From positions 1 to 26,865 of the forward strand of contig JAVBUE010000093.1 of the NCBI GenBank assembly GCA_031555735.1: a stretch of DNA of 26,865 nucleotides. Reading direction: 5' to 3'. The notes beneath the pieces were generated by a model. The model worked only from the letters and a program-made list of their open reading frames with translations. It had not been told where the DNA came from and did not search any database. The stretch is from JAJDIA01 sp031555735 (GTDB lineage: Bacteria; Bacteroidota; Bacteroidia; Bacteroidales; Tannerellaceae). Positions 17,228 through 25,705 of the stretch are shown piece after piece (the first letter of the stretch is position 1; every line of letters starts with the position of its first letter). The position numbers were made by a program, and so were the translations under genes.

Positions 17228-17241
17228 GTCATTTAAACTAA

Positions 17242-18285
17242 ATGCTATTTGTTATGCCTTATTATCATCCCCTGAAACAACTGAGTAAAGACGTACGTCT
17301 GCGTACGATCGACAACCTGATCACCCTTCGTGCACAACTGGATAGGGACATCCCGCAAAAAACGGCCACCGACACGCTGTTGCTTGCTACCTGGAATATC
17401 CGTGAGTTTGGCGACAACCGGCAGAAAGAAAGCCTCTATTACCTGGCGGAAATCATCAACCGGTTCGACCTGATCGCCGTACAGGAAGTGGCGGCCAACC
17501 TGAAAGGACTGGAAGACCTCATCGCGCTCCTGGGTCTGAACTGGGATTATTTTGTGACCGACAGTACGGACGGCAGCACGGGCGGCGGCGAACGCATGGC
17601 CTTCATTTACGACAAAAGTAAAATCTCCTTCCGAAAAATGGCGGGCGAGATCGTCCTACCCAAAGAGAACCTGGTGGATGGTAATCTGCAATTCGCCCGG
17701 ACACCTTATGCCATCGCTTTCCAGGCGGGCTGGTTCAAATTTGTGCTGACAACGGTCCATATTTATTACGGCTCCACCGGTTCGGCGGATATGGCGAAAC
17801 GGGAGAAAGAGATCGATGCCATCACCTCCGTCCTGTCCAAACGGGCGAAAAAAGAAAACACCAGCTATGTGCTGCTGGGCGATTTCAACATCCCGGACGT
17901 GAACGATAATACAATGAAAGCGCTGGAAAAATACGGGTTCAAGGTGCCATCGGCTATTCAGGAACATCCCTCCGACCTGGGGCGTACGAAGCATTACGAC
18001 CAAATCGCATTCAACCTCAAACTGGAACCGACGATGACGGTTTTTTCCGAAAAACAACAAAAGGCGGGCGCCTTTAATTTCACGGAAAGTATTTACCGGG
18101 AACAGGATCTGGAAACCTATAAAACCTATTTTCCGGACAAAATAAAAGAGAAAAAAGAAAAAGATATCCTGAAATACTACCTCTCCACCTGGCGCACTTT
18201 CCAGATGTCAGACCACCTCCCCCTCTGGGTAGAACTAAAAATCGACTTCAGCAACCAATACCTCCAAAAAATGACTTCCCTATGA
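17242..18285 (+). CDS. Endonuclease/exonuclease/phosphatase (EEP) family protein
   Basis: This is a metal-dependent phosphoesterase of the DNase I/EEP fold. The family motifs are complete: ATWNIREFG with N52, DLIAVQEV with metal-binding E82, TTVHIYYGS, LLGDFNIPD with D214 and N216, and SDHLPLW with D324 and H325. The substrate (DNA, RNA, phospholipid or other) cannot be read from sequence. At 347 residues it is somewhat longer than minimal EEP domains, with a basic, Lys-rich insert around residues 296-312. There is no signal peptide. The start is uncertain: ATG at 17242 has no Shine-Dalgarno, and an internal ATG at 17254 (MPYYHPLKQL) is also plausible. The good start signal lies 240 bases upstream, beyond the HEARO-like element, which suggests the original N-terminus was displaced. 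It follows the four-gene cassette on the same strand, and whether it belongs to that system is open. Confidence 0.88.
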   Translation: MLFVMPYYHPLKQLSKDVRLRTIDNLITLRAQLDRDIPQKTATDTLLLATWNIREFGDNRQKESLYYLAEIINRFDLIAVQEVAANLKGLEDLIALLGLNWDYFVTDSTDGSTGGGERMAFIYDKSKISFRKMAGEIVLPKENLVDGNLQFARTPYAIAFQAGWFKFVLTTVHIYYGSTGSADMAKREKEIDAITSVLSKRAKKENTSYVLLGDFNIPDVNDNTMKALEKYGFKVPSAIQEHPSDLGRTKHYDQIAFNLKLEPTMTVFSEKQQKAGAFNFTESIYREQDLETYKTYFPDKIKEKKEKDILKYYLSTWRTFQMSDHLPLWVELKIDFSNQYLQKMTSL

Positions 18286-18428
18286 CATCAAATCCGGCTC
18301 ATGTCACAAAAATCCCTGCATTGATGCGGATGTGATATGTAAATCGGGAGAGATGCTGAGATGGGGGCATGGAAGGAAGTGTGGAAGGGAAAATGGGGAA
18401 AGCGCCCGGGAACGACTGATTGAACCCC

Positions 18429-19493
18429 CTACTTGTCCGTGTTTCCTTCCTCCGCGGTATCCCCGGGATGAAGGGACAGCTCTTCCCTGTCTTCGAGGTA
18501 TTCTTCCTTGAAGATATTGACACAGAGGAGGAAGAACGCGATCAGCAACGGGCCGAAGATAATCCCCATGAATCCAAACAGGGAGAGGCCGGTGATGACT
18601 CCGAATACCGTGATCAGCGGATGGGTGTCCGCCAGTTTTTTCTGTAGCATGAAGCGGATCATGTTGTCGATATTCGAAATGACCAGGATACCGTACAGCA
18701 GCAGGCCGACCGCACTTACCCAGTTTCCGACCAATCCCATATAGATGGCCAGGGGCAACCATACCAAGGTCGTTCCCACCAGTGGGATGATGGTGGCGAT
18801 ACAGGTGAGGAACCCGAAGACTACCGGTTCGGAAACCTGGAATACGAGGTATCCGATAAAGGCGATAACCCCCTGGATGATGGCCAGCAACGGGATACCG
18901 ATGGCGTTGGACGAGACGATCATGTGTATCTCTTTCAATACCGTTTTTTTGTTCTTCTCACTGAAAGGGAGGAGGGTGTGGAAATAGTCCTCCATTTTCC
19001 TTCCGCTGATCAGCATGAAATAAAGGAAGAACAACAGGACTACCAGGTTCACAGCCAGTCCGCTGATGCTTCCCATCAGGAATTGTCCGATCTGCGGCAG
19101 GTATGACGCGGCCTTGAGCAGGTTGGTCTTGTCTAAGATATAATAGCCTGTTTTCTGCTGGATCAGGTCGGCCACATGCTGGGCGGTATCGATGATCAGG
19201 GTGGTATCGAGATTGATGTGTTGCAACTTACTCACCAGCAGCCAGGCCGTCAGTGAGAGGGGGATCAGGAACAGCAGGATCGTTTCCAGCAATATCAGAA
19301 AGGCCGCCCAGCCCTGTTTCATCTGTTTTTTTTCGGTGAGGAAAAGCAGTTGCCGCCTCACCAGTATGTAAATGGTAAAGGCGCCCAGTATGCCGCTGAG
19401 AAACGGGGTGAACTCAAAGAACAAGACAATGCCGATGCCGATGATCAGGATGAAAAGTGAAAATTTCCGGTAATGCTCCTGTACGTTACTCAT
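18429..19493 (-). CDS. AI-2E family transporter (putative inner-membrane permease)
   Basis: This is an integral membrane protein of the AI-2E/PerM/YdiK family, whose members export small molecules or act as ion antiporters; substrates are mostly unproven. Hydrophobic segments form the usual pattern: two to three helices in the first ~80 residues (SLFILIIGIGIVLFF, LSGILGAFTIYILV), a soluble middle, then a helix-rich C-terminal half including GVIAFIGYLVFQV and FGFLTCIATIIPLVGTTLVWLP. The tail is short and acidic. I place the start at 19493 (MSNVQEHYRKF), giving 354 residues. An upstream ATG at 19535 would add 14 residues of poor family fit and overlap the nagA stop by 23 bases. The chosen start lies 19 bases after nagA, so it is probably the last gene of the S41-nagA operon. 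The nuclease gene converges on it. Confidence 0.88.
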   Translation of the reverse strand: MSNVQEHYRKFSLFILIIGIGIVLFFEFTPFLSGILGAFTIYILVRRQLLFLTEKKQMKQGWAAFLILLETILLFLIPLSLTAWLLVSKLQHINLDTTLIIDTAQHVADLIQQKTGYYILDKTNLLKAASYLPQIGQFLMGSISGLAVNLVVLLFFLYFMLISGRKMEDYFHTLLPFSEKNKKTVLKEIHMIVSSNAIGIPLLAIIQGVIAFIGYLVFQVSEPVVFGFLTCIATIIPLVGTTLVWLPLAIYMGLVGNWVSAVGLLLYGILVISNIDNMIRFMLQKKLADTHPLITVFGVITGLSLFGFMGIIFGPLLIAFFLLCVNIFKEEYLEDREELSLHPGDTAEEGNTDK

Positions 19494-19512
19494 AGGTGTA
19501 TCTGTGGGGTGA

Positions 19513-20694
19513 TTAAGCGAATGAATGATAAACAAGGCGTCCTTCCACTAAGGTAGCCTGGTTGTGAAGCCTTTCGTCCAGGAAGATGATGTCGGCATCC
19601 TTTCCTTTTTCCAGCGTCCCTTTCCGGTCGGCTATGCCCATGATACGCGCCGGAGTTTCGGAGGCCATGCGGACGGCGTCGGTCAACGGGATTTCCGCCT
19701 GTTGCACGAGGGTGCGGATCAGCCGGTCGGCGGTAGCGATGCTGCTCGACAGCGCCGATCGGTCGGGTAGTTTACCCACCCCGTCTTCCAGGATCACACG
19801 GGGGTCGTGGAACTTCGTGGCGGCATCTTCCCAGGCAGCGGCGCGCATGGCATCGGTTACCAACGCGGTCCGTTCCACCCCTTTGATCTTGTGCACCAGC
19901 TTCAGGATAGCGGGGGGCACATGGATCCCGTCGCCTACCAGCTCTACGGTCATCCCATCCGTCAGGTAAATGCTTTCGATGGTTCCTTCGTGCTTGTATT
20001 CGCGGTTTTTATGTACGCCGGTCATGGCGTTGTAGAAATGTGTGGCATGGGTATAACCGGCTTCAAAAGCGGCCTTTACCAGGGGATAATCGGCTACGGT
20101 ATGCGCCAGGGATACCAATACGCCCCGACTGGAGGCATACCGTCCGAATTCCAACGCGCCTGCCAGCTCGGGTGATGCGCTCCACCGTTTGATGCAGTGG
20201 GTCTCGTCCAGCAATGCCTTGTATTCGGCGGGATCGGGGAGGAACAGACATTCGGGGAACTGTCCGCCTTTCATCACCGGGTTGAGGTAATTCCCTTCCA
20301 GGTGAAGACCCAGGATACGGGCGCCGTTTCCCGGATCGCCCATCACCTCCTCACAGACGCGGAATGCCTGGCGGAATACCGGCAGGGGAGCGGCGGCCAG
20401 GGTGGCATAGATCGCCGTCATCCCATAACGGGCATGCGATTCGGCTACCGTACGGAACGCTTCCGTCGTCGCCTCTGTAAAGTCGCGCCCCCCTCCTCCG
20501 TGCAGGTGGATATCAATACATCCCGGGGCGATATAGGCGCTATGGGCATCCAATACTTTTGCTTCAGGAATATCGTTGTTTTGGGAGGATATCTCCACGA
20601 TCTTCCTGTTTTGTACCAGTATATACCCATCGGATAAGATTCCGGAGGGAGTGATGATCCGGCCATTCAGGATCTTCAGCAAATCAGATGTCAT
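19513..20694 (-). CDS. nagA: N-acetylglucosamine-6-phosphate deacetylase
   Basis: This enzyme hydrolyses GlcNAc-6-phosphate to glucosamine-6-phosphate and acetate, feeding amino sugars from peptidoglycan or host glycans into glycolysis and wall synthesis; it is cytoplasmic. It is an amidohydrolase with the expected residues: H63-x-H65 in IDIHLHGGGG, metal ligand E133 in GLHLEGNYL, H198 in SLAHTVADY, H219 in HATHFYNAM, H258 near GDGIHVPP, and catalytic D281 in LVTDAMRAA. The length of 393 residues is typical and nothing appears missing. It starts 6 bases after the S41 protease stop and is followed after 19 bases by the AI-2E-family gene, so it sits in the middle of an apparent three-gene unit. 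No glucosamine-6-phosphate deaminase or GlcNAc transporter is adjacent, so the pathway partners lie elsewhere. Confidence 0.95.
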   Translation of the reverse strand: MTSDLLKILNGRIITPSGILSDGYILVQNRKIVEISSQNNDIPEAKVLDAHSAYIAPGCIDIHLHGGGGRDFTEATTEAFRTVAESHARYGMTAIYATLAAAPLPVFRQAFRVCEEVMGDPGNGARILGLHLEGNYLNPVMKGGQFPECLFLPDPAEYKALLDETHCIKRWSASPELAGALEFGRYASSRGVLVSLAHTVADYPLVKAAFEAGYTHATHFYNAMTGVHKNREYKHEGTIESIYLTDGMTVELVGDGIHVPPAILKLVHKIKGVERTALVTDAMRAAAWEDAATKFHDPRVILEDGVGKLPDRSALSSSIATADRLIRTLVQQAEIPLTDAVRMASETPARIMGIADRKGTLEKGKDADIIFLDERLHNQATLVEGRLVYHSFA

Positions 20695-20700
20695 AGCCTG

Positions 20701-22110
20701 TTAGTTATCAACGTTAAAAATGAGTCCTTTGACGCCTCTCCTGTCGAGTGAAGAATAGATCGGTTTCCCGAACGAAGAACCGGTGACTGTGGACGATTTG
20801 AGACCGCTGACTCCCATTTGTTTGAGCGCTTCGCCCAGCAACAATTCGTCGGGCGATCCCAGCGGGGCGAGCGACTGCCCGGTATCGGTTTCATCCCGCT
20901 CGATATCCGGCAGGAAGCCCCCTTCGTAATCCGCCTTACGGTCTTTGTTATAGATGCGCAGTACGATGGGGTGGATCAGCCAGTCGTATTTCTCTTTCTC
21001 GCCGTACGTATTGGAGCCCACGGTTTTGCCGATGGTCTTTTTGCCGATCAGCGTGATATTTGCCCGCCCAAGGTAATCGTCAGGAAGCAGCATGTTGATC
21101 ACTGCCTCCGAGGCCGACGCTGTCCAGTCGCCCGTCAGCACATATAAACGTTTGAGGTTCAGGTTGCAGTTGGCTACCGACTTGGCCGATTCAAAACGCA
21201 AGGTCACATTGTTGGCTGTTTTTTTATCGTTGTATTCCATATACCCGAATACATTGCCCAGCGCCTGGGCGGGCGCCAGGAGTGACGACAGTACCATCGC
21301 GCTGGACACCAATCCGCCGCCGTTATAGCGCAAGTCCAGCACGAACTCGTTCACCTGCTTCGATTTGAAGCGGGTAAAGAGCTCTTTCATCTGGTTGTCG
21401 TACGATTTGTCGGCATTATTGTTCGGCCCGGAAGAGAAATGGGTATAGGCCAGGTATCCGATCGTTTTTCCGCCGATCGACAAGACCGTATCCTTGAGAA
21501 ACGGATTATTTTCCATTTTGACAGCCGCCTCGAGGGTGATGGATCCGTTCTTGAAGAGCACGTTACTCTCTACCCTGGCCAGGTTCAATTGGATACTTCC
21601 TCCTGTTTCCAGCATCTGATAGTTCGATAGCGTGATGGACGATTCATTCGGTCCCGTACTGGTAATCCAGTCTCCCCGTTTCAGTCCGGCATTGTCAGCC
21701 GGCGACCCGGGAAGCACATAAAGCACCTCTACCCACAGGACGTCGGGCTTGGATGAGCGGTATAACAGGAATTCGAAGCCGTAGGTCGGTTCGTTCTCCG
21801 AGATGCTTTTGGTGGCGGTTGGTTTCTTTTCGATGGTGGAAAAGTAGATATGGCCGTCCCTGTATGTCGTACCGTCTTTGGGTGAACGCAGGCTGTTGAA
21901 GAAATCTTCCGGATCCTGTGAGAAGTCCAACGACGCCCTTGCCGGCAGGTCTTTGTACCACAGGTAATGTTCTTCCATCACTTTATATATCCAGTTGTTG
22001 ACCTCGTTTCCGGAAGGATCCACAGCGGGATCCGGGTCTTCCTTCACGCAGGAAATAAGAGATAAAACGCAGGAAAAAAGGATGCAGTATAAAACGGAAT
22101 AAGCTCTCAT
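20701..22110 (-). CDS. S41-family C-terminal-processing-like protease, lipoprotein
   Basis: This is a cell-envelope serine protease of the S41 (tail-specific/Ctp) family. The N-terminus is a lipoprotein signal, with a hydrophobic stretch to SLISC and lipidated cysteine C21, placing it in the outer or inner membrane facing the periplasm. A helical cap (about 22-90) precedes a PDZ domain (about 95-190, with YVLPGSPADNAGLKRGDWI). The S41 core follows, with LDLRYNGGG, the nucleophile S332 in WTASASEAV and the general base K362 in TIGKTVG, spaced as in the family allowing a 5-residue insertion. At 469 residues it is usual for Bacteroidales S41 lipoproteins. The substrate is unknown. It is the first gene of the unit with nagA and the AI-2E-family gene, and a -7 box lies 26 bases upstream of its ATG. 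Confidence 0.93.
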   Translation of the reverse strand: MRAYSVLYCILFSCVLSLISCVKEDPDPAVDPSGNEVNNWIYKVMEEHYLWYKDLPARASLDFSQDPEDFFNSLRSPKDGTTYRDGHIYFSTIEKKPTATKSISENEPTYGFEFLLYRSSKPDVLWVEVLYVLPGSPADNAGLKRGDWITSTGPNESSITLSNYQMLETGGSIQLNLARVESNVLFKNGSITLEAAVKMENNPFLKDTVLSIGGKTIGYLAYTHFSSGPNNNADKSYDNQMKELFTRFKSKQVNEFVLDLRYNGGGLVSSAMVLSSLLAPAQALGNVFGYMEYNDKKTANNVTLRFESAKSVANCNLNLKRLYVLTGDWTASASEAVINMLLPDDYLGRANITLIGKKTIGKTVGSNTYGEKEKYDWLIHPIVLRIYNKDRKADYEGGFLPDIERDETDTGQSLAPLGSPDELLLGEALKQMGVSGLKSSTVTGSSFGKPIYSSLDRRGVKGLIFNVDN

Positions 22111-22136
22111 GCAAATGCTTAATGGTAATTATACAG

Positions 22137-22144
22137 CAAAGGTA
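22137..22144 (-). promoter_or_regulatory. -7 box (TACCTTTG) upstream of the S41-nagA unit
   Basis: On the minus strand TACCTTTG is a perfect TAnnTTTG box. It lies 26 bases before the protease ATG, in the 37-base gap after the Na/Pi-cotransporter gene. No good TTTG -33 element is found 19-20 bases further upstream, inside the preceding gene. It suggests the protease unit has its own promoter in addition to any read-through. Confidence 0.45.
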
Positions 22145-22147
22145 GTA

Positions 22148-23953
22148 TTATATCTTCTTCTCGACGATGGCTTGAACAACATTTAATACATAATCACCTA
22201 ATTTTTCAAACTCATTGACCATATCCATATAATATACCCCGTTCTGGTATTCATAGACTTTGTTGTCCACATCTTCCAGGTTGCGGTTCGTCAGCTTGCT
22301 GCGGTAGTTGTTGATCTCGTTTTCGTAGTCGTACGAAAGGTTGACGTCATCGGGAACCACTTCCGGCATTTTCAGGATCACATTCATGCGCACCACCGTT
22401 TTTTCCACCAGTTCGAACATCTTATCGAGGCGTTTGTACTGGTCGTCGGTTAACTGCGCGTTGCTGTCGCTGCGCCGTTTGATGGCGCGGGAGAGGTTGT
22501 TGCAGGAGTCGGCGATACTCTCGATCTCGGTCACCGCGCGCAGCATGATACGTACCTCTTCTTTCCCTTCCGAGCTCAACCGCCCTTCGGCCACCTGGGT
22601 GAGGTAATTCCCGATCTCTACCTCCATACGGTCGCTGATGTTCTCGTATTTCTGGATGCGGTTATAGGTTTCGAGGAAGGCGTTCTCTTCTTTCTGGTAG
22701 AGCAGCTCTCTCACCATTTCCAGCATCCGCGCGCACCGGTCGCCATAAACGGCCATCTCTTTCCGCGCCTGCATCAACGAGAGCTCGGATGTGGACAATA
22801 AGCCGGACGAGATATATTTCAACTGGAATTCTTCTTCTCCGGTCACCTTCTTCTGTTTGATCAGGGCCGAACAGATATACACGTAGAACTTTGTAAGCCA
22901 GATCATGATACACACGTTGGTGATATTGAATACCGTATGGAAGAGCGAAAGGGAGTAGGAGACGGACACCTGCAACCTCAACAACTGTTCCTGCAACGCG
23001 ATCAGGTGCGGATCGGTGAGCGTGGTGTTTGAGTTGAGCAACGAAATGGTTTCCGGATCCAACGTGCTGAGGAATTCCGTCATGGCGCGCGGATCGCCCG
23101 GCCCGTAGTTGGTGACGATCCAGGCGATCATCTCCGTAAACGGATAAAACAAGGCCATCACCCAGCACACACCGAACACGTTGAACATGAAATGCGCCAG
23201 CGCCGCCCGTTTGGCGGATACATTGGCGGAGAGCGCCGCCAGGTTAGCCGTAATGGTGGTTCCGATATTCTCTCCCAAGATCATCGCCGCTGCCATCTCG
23301 AAGGGTATCCATCCCTGCGTGCACATGATCAGGGTGATCGCCACCGTGGCGCTCGACGACTGGACAATGATCGTCATGATCGTTCCCAGCAGCAGGAAAA
23401 TAAACAACGAACCATACCCCATCGTGGTATAATTCTGGAGGAAAGCGAGGACTTCGGGATTGCTCTGCAGGTCAGGCACCGACGATTTCAGGTAGGAGAG
23501 CCCGATAAACAATAGGGCGAAACCCATCAGGAACTCACCCCATGACTTGCGGCGGCTCTTGCTGGAGAAGATCAGCGGGATACTCAGCCCGATCAGCGGC
23601 AGTGCAAACGCGCTGATGTCCACCTTGAAGCCGAAGAGGGAAATGATCCAGGCGGTCACCGTGGTTCCCACATTGGCGCCCATGATCACGCTGACCGACT
23701 GTGCCAGTGTCAGCAGCCCGGCATTCACAAAACTGACGACCATCACGGTCGTGGCGCTTGAGGATTGGATCAGTGCGGTGATCAATACACCTGTCAGTAC
23801 GCCCGTCACCCGGTTGTTCGTCATGATGGAGAGGAAACCTCTCATTTTATCACCCGCCACTTTCTGCAATCCTTCGCTCATAATCTTCATCCCGTACAGG
23901 AATATACCCAGGGCACCGACGAGGGTTAGAAAGTCAAAAAAAGAATAGTCCAT
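22148..23953 (-). CDS. Na/Pi-cotransporter family protein with PhoU-like tail
   Basis: This membrane protein of the NptA/PNaS family is predicted to move phosphate with sodium across the inner membrane. The two inverted-repeat signatures are intact: QSSSAT at 63-68 and again at 198-203, each beside GANVGTT or GENIGTT. About eight to ten hydrophobic helices fill residues 1-360. A cytoplasmic helical region of about 200 residues follows (from KYISSGLLS onward) and resembles PhoU, with paired helices and ESIADSCNNLSRAIKRR; such domains usually regulate uptake. The length of 601 is typical for the two-domain Bacteroidota form. It is read divergently from the nucleoside kinase gene across an 83-base gap and lies 37 bases upstream of the S41 protease on the same strand. 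No other phosphate gene is next to it. Confidence 0.93.
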   Translation of the reverse strand: MDYSFFDFLTLVGALGIFLYGMKIMSEGLQKVAGDKMRGFLSIMTNNRVTGVLTGVLITALIQSSSATTVMVVSFVNAGLLTLAQSVSVIMGANVGTTVTAWIISLFGFKVDISAFALPLIGLSIPLIFSSKSRRKSWGEFLMGFALLFIGLSYLKSSVPDLQSNPEVLAFLQNYTTMGYGSLFIFLLLGTIMTIIVQSSSATVAITLIMCTQGWIPFEMAAAMILGENIGTTITANLAALSANVSAKRAALAHFMFNVFGVCWVMALFYPFTEMIAWIVTNYGPGDPRAMTEFLSTLDPETISLLNSNTTLTDPHLIALQEQLLRLQVSVSYSLSLFHTVFNITNVCIMIWLTKFYVYICSALIKQKKVTGEEEFQLKYISSGLLSTSELSLMQARKEMAVYGDRCARMLEMVRELLYQKEENAFLETYNRIQKYENISDRMEVEIGNYLTQVAEGRLSSEGKEEVRIMLRAVTEIESIADSCNNLSRAIKRRSDSNAQLTDDQYKRLDKMFELVEKTVVRMNVILKMPEVVPDDVNLSYDYENEINNYRSKLTNRNLEDVDNKVYEYQNGVYYMDMVNEFEKLGDYVLNVVQAIVEKKI

Positions 23954-24036
23954 GTAAAATTCGTTGTTTGTGAATAGCTATCTGATTATTATTCCTTACT
24001 TTAGCCGACGAAAATACGAAAAAGAACAAAGAAACT
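23954..24036. promoter_or_regulatory. Divergent intergenic promoter region
   Basis: This 83-base AT-rich gap separates two divergent genes and must hold both promoters. On the plus strand TACTTTAG (23997-24004) is a one-mismatch -7 box 32 bases before the kinase ATG, and TTTG occurs at 23967-23970, but the 26-base spacing is too long for the standard pair. No convincing box is seen for the minus-strand gene. Exact sites are unresolved. Confidence 0.35.
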
Positions 24037-25704
24037 ATGTCAGAAACAATCACTATTTTTTGTAAAAACAATCAGACCCGTCTCGAAGTACCCGTAGGCT
24101 CCTCACTGTTGGAGATATACAACCGCTTGGGAGATATCCTGCCCTATCGGCCGATGAACGCGCAGGTGAACAACCGCACGGAGGGTCTGAACTATCGGTG
24201 TTGGCACTCGAAAGATGTGGAATATATCGATTATTCCCGTTCGTCCGGGCTGCGTACCTATGCCCGTTCCCTCTGTCATATCTTCTCCAAGGCGGTGAAT
24301 GATATCCTGCCTACCGCCACGGTTTATCTGGAACATCCCATCTCCAAAGGCTACTACTGCGTGGTGCATAACGGCAAGAACATGGACCTGGAAACGATCG
24401 AGAAGATCCGCCACCGGATGCAGGAGATCATCGATGCCGACCTGCCTTTCAAGCCTCATACAGCCCGCACGCAGGATGTCACCGCCATGTTCCGCGAGCG
24501 GGGGATGGACGATAAAGTACGCCTGCTCGAATCGTCGGGCATGCTCTATACCTCTTACTATGAACTCGACGGATATGCCAACTTCTTTTACGGATGCCTG
24601 GCGCCCTCGACGGGATACGTCCACCTGTTCGGCCTTGTCCCTTATGCCGACGGTATCCTGTTGCGCATCCCGCGGCGTGAAAACCCCTTCGAACTGGAAC
24701 CGGTTATCCGCCAGGAGAAGATGTTCGAAGCGTACAAGGAACACCTCACCTTGCAACGGACGATGGGACTGGATAATGTGGGCGACCTGAACCTCGCCAT
24801 CCAGAAAGGACTGGCGCCGGAAGTGATCATGGTATCCGAAGCGCTGCAGGAGAAAAAGGTGGCGCGCATTGCCGAAGAGATCGCCCGCCGCTACCAGCAG
24901 GGTGTGCGCCTGGTGATGATCTCGGGGCCTTCGTCCTCGGGTAAGACCACCTTCAGCAAGCGGCTGAATGTCCAGTTGATCACCAACCTGCTCCATCCCG
25001 TCGCCATCTCCCTCGACGATTACTTTCTGCCCCGTGAGCAGACACCCCGTGATGAGGAGGGTAACTATGATTTCGAATCGCTCTACGCCCTCGACCTGCC
25101 TTATTTCAACAACGACCTCCGGAAGTTGCTTGCCGGGGAAGAGATCGAGCTGCCCAGCTTCAGCTTTACCTCCGGATCCCGTGTGTTCAAAGGGAATAAG
25201 CTGAAGTTACGCCACAACTCCGTGCTTGTGATCGAAGGGATCCATGCACTGAATCCCGAGCTGACGGCGTTTGTGGATAACTCCTATAAATATAATGTGT
25301 ATGTATCGGCGTTGACATCCATCTCGCTCGATAACCATAACTGGATCCCGACGACCGACAACCGCCTGCTCCGGCGTATCATCCGCGACCACCGGTTCCG
25401 GGGCTATTCGGCACAGGAGACCATCTCCCGCTGGCCCAGCGTACGCCAGGGGGAAGACAAATGGATCTTCCCTTACCAGGAAAATGCCGACGCCACGTTC
25501 AACAGCGCCATGCTGTACGAGTTGGGCGCCATGCGGAAGTTTGCCGAGCCTATCCTGATGGAAGTGCGGGAAGTGGACAAAGAGAATGTAGAGGCGTATC
25601 GCCTGTTGCGTTTCCTGCGTTACTTCAACTATATCCCCGAAGAGGCGTTACCTGGCACTTCGCTGCTGCGTGAATTCCTGGGGGGCGGCAGTTTCAAGTA
25701 TTGA
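24037..25704 (+). CDS. Nucleoside (uridine-like) kinase with TGS/ThrRS-like N-terminus
   Basis: This cytoplasmic P-loop kinase is related to uridine kinase and phosphoribulokinase and is expected to phosphorylate a nucleoside. Residues 1-60 form a TGS-like ubiquitin fold (ITIFCKNNQTRLEVPVGSSL). They are followed to about 240 by a region resembling the second N-terminal domain of threonyl-tRNA synthetase (RTYARSLCHIFSKAVND, HPISKGYYCVVHNGK). The kinase domain begins near 285: Walker A GPSSSGKTTF with G297, G302, K303 and T304, then SLDDYFLPR with D327 and D328, and VIEGIHALNP. The length of 555 matches the fused form I know from Bacteroidota and some Firmicutes. The exact substrate and the role of the tRNA-synthetase-like part are not established here. 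The stop is 1 base before the next ATG, so the two genes are probably translationally coupled. Confidence 0.92.
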   Translation: MSETITIFCKNNQTRLEVPVGSSLLEIYNRLGDILPYRPMNAQVNNRTEGLNYRCWHSKDVEYIDYSRSSGLRTYARSLCHIFSKAVNDILPTATVYLEHPISKGYYCVVHNGKNMDLETIEKIRHRMQEIIDADLPFKPHTARTQDVTAMFRERGMDDKVRLLESSGMLYTSYYELDGYANFFYGCLAPSTGYVHLFGLVPYADGILLRIPRRENPFELEPVIRQEKMFEAYKEHLTLQRTMGLDNVGDLNLAIQKGLAPEVIMVSEALQEKKVARIAEEIARRYQQGVRLVMISGPSSSGKTTFSKRLNVQLITNLLHPVAISLDDYFLPREQTPRDEEGNYDFESLYALDLPYFNNDLRKLLAGEEIELPSFSFTSGSRVFKGNKLKLRHNSVLVIEGIHALNPELTAFVDNSYKYNVYVSALTSISLDNHNWIPTTDNRLLRRIIRDHRFRGYSAQETISRWPSVRQGEDKWIFPYQENADATFNSAMLYELGAMRKFAEPILMEVREVDKENVEAYRLLRFLRYFNYIPEEALPGTSLLREFLGGGSFKY

Positions 25705-25705
25705 G

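Larger units (their letters stand above)
17004..17232 (+). mobile_element. Non-autonomous IS200/IS605-like (HEARO) insertion
   Basis: The structured RNA starts directly 3' of ATGA, the insertion target reported for HEARO elements. The right side ends in a perfect hairpin, 17206-17227 (GTAGGCGGC-GCAA-GCCGCCTAC), as expected for the subterminal palindromes of IS200/IS605-type ends. ATGAC at 17000-17004 is mirrored by GTCAT at 17228-17232. Neither tnpA nor iscB is present, so this would be a deletion derivative that moves only with help in trans. No target duplication is expected for this class. The right border is uncertain by about 10 bases; ending at 17239 or 17242 would fuse ATGA in frame to the downstream gene. 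Confidence 0.5.

Noticed and set aside
16800..17241. Group II intron fragment, retron or diversity-generating retroelement
   Set aside because: No domain V-like hairpin with AGC...GTACGGTT, no reverse transcriptase and no template/variable repeat pair are present. The helices fit the HEARO pattern better.
19494..19535. N-terminal extension of the AI-2E-family gene
   Set aside because: The upstream ATG overlaps the nagA stop and encodes a polar stretch before the family-like start MSNVQEHYRKF at 19493.
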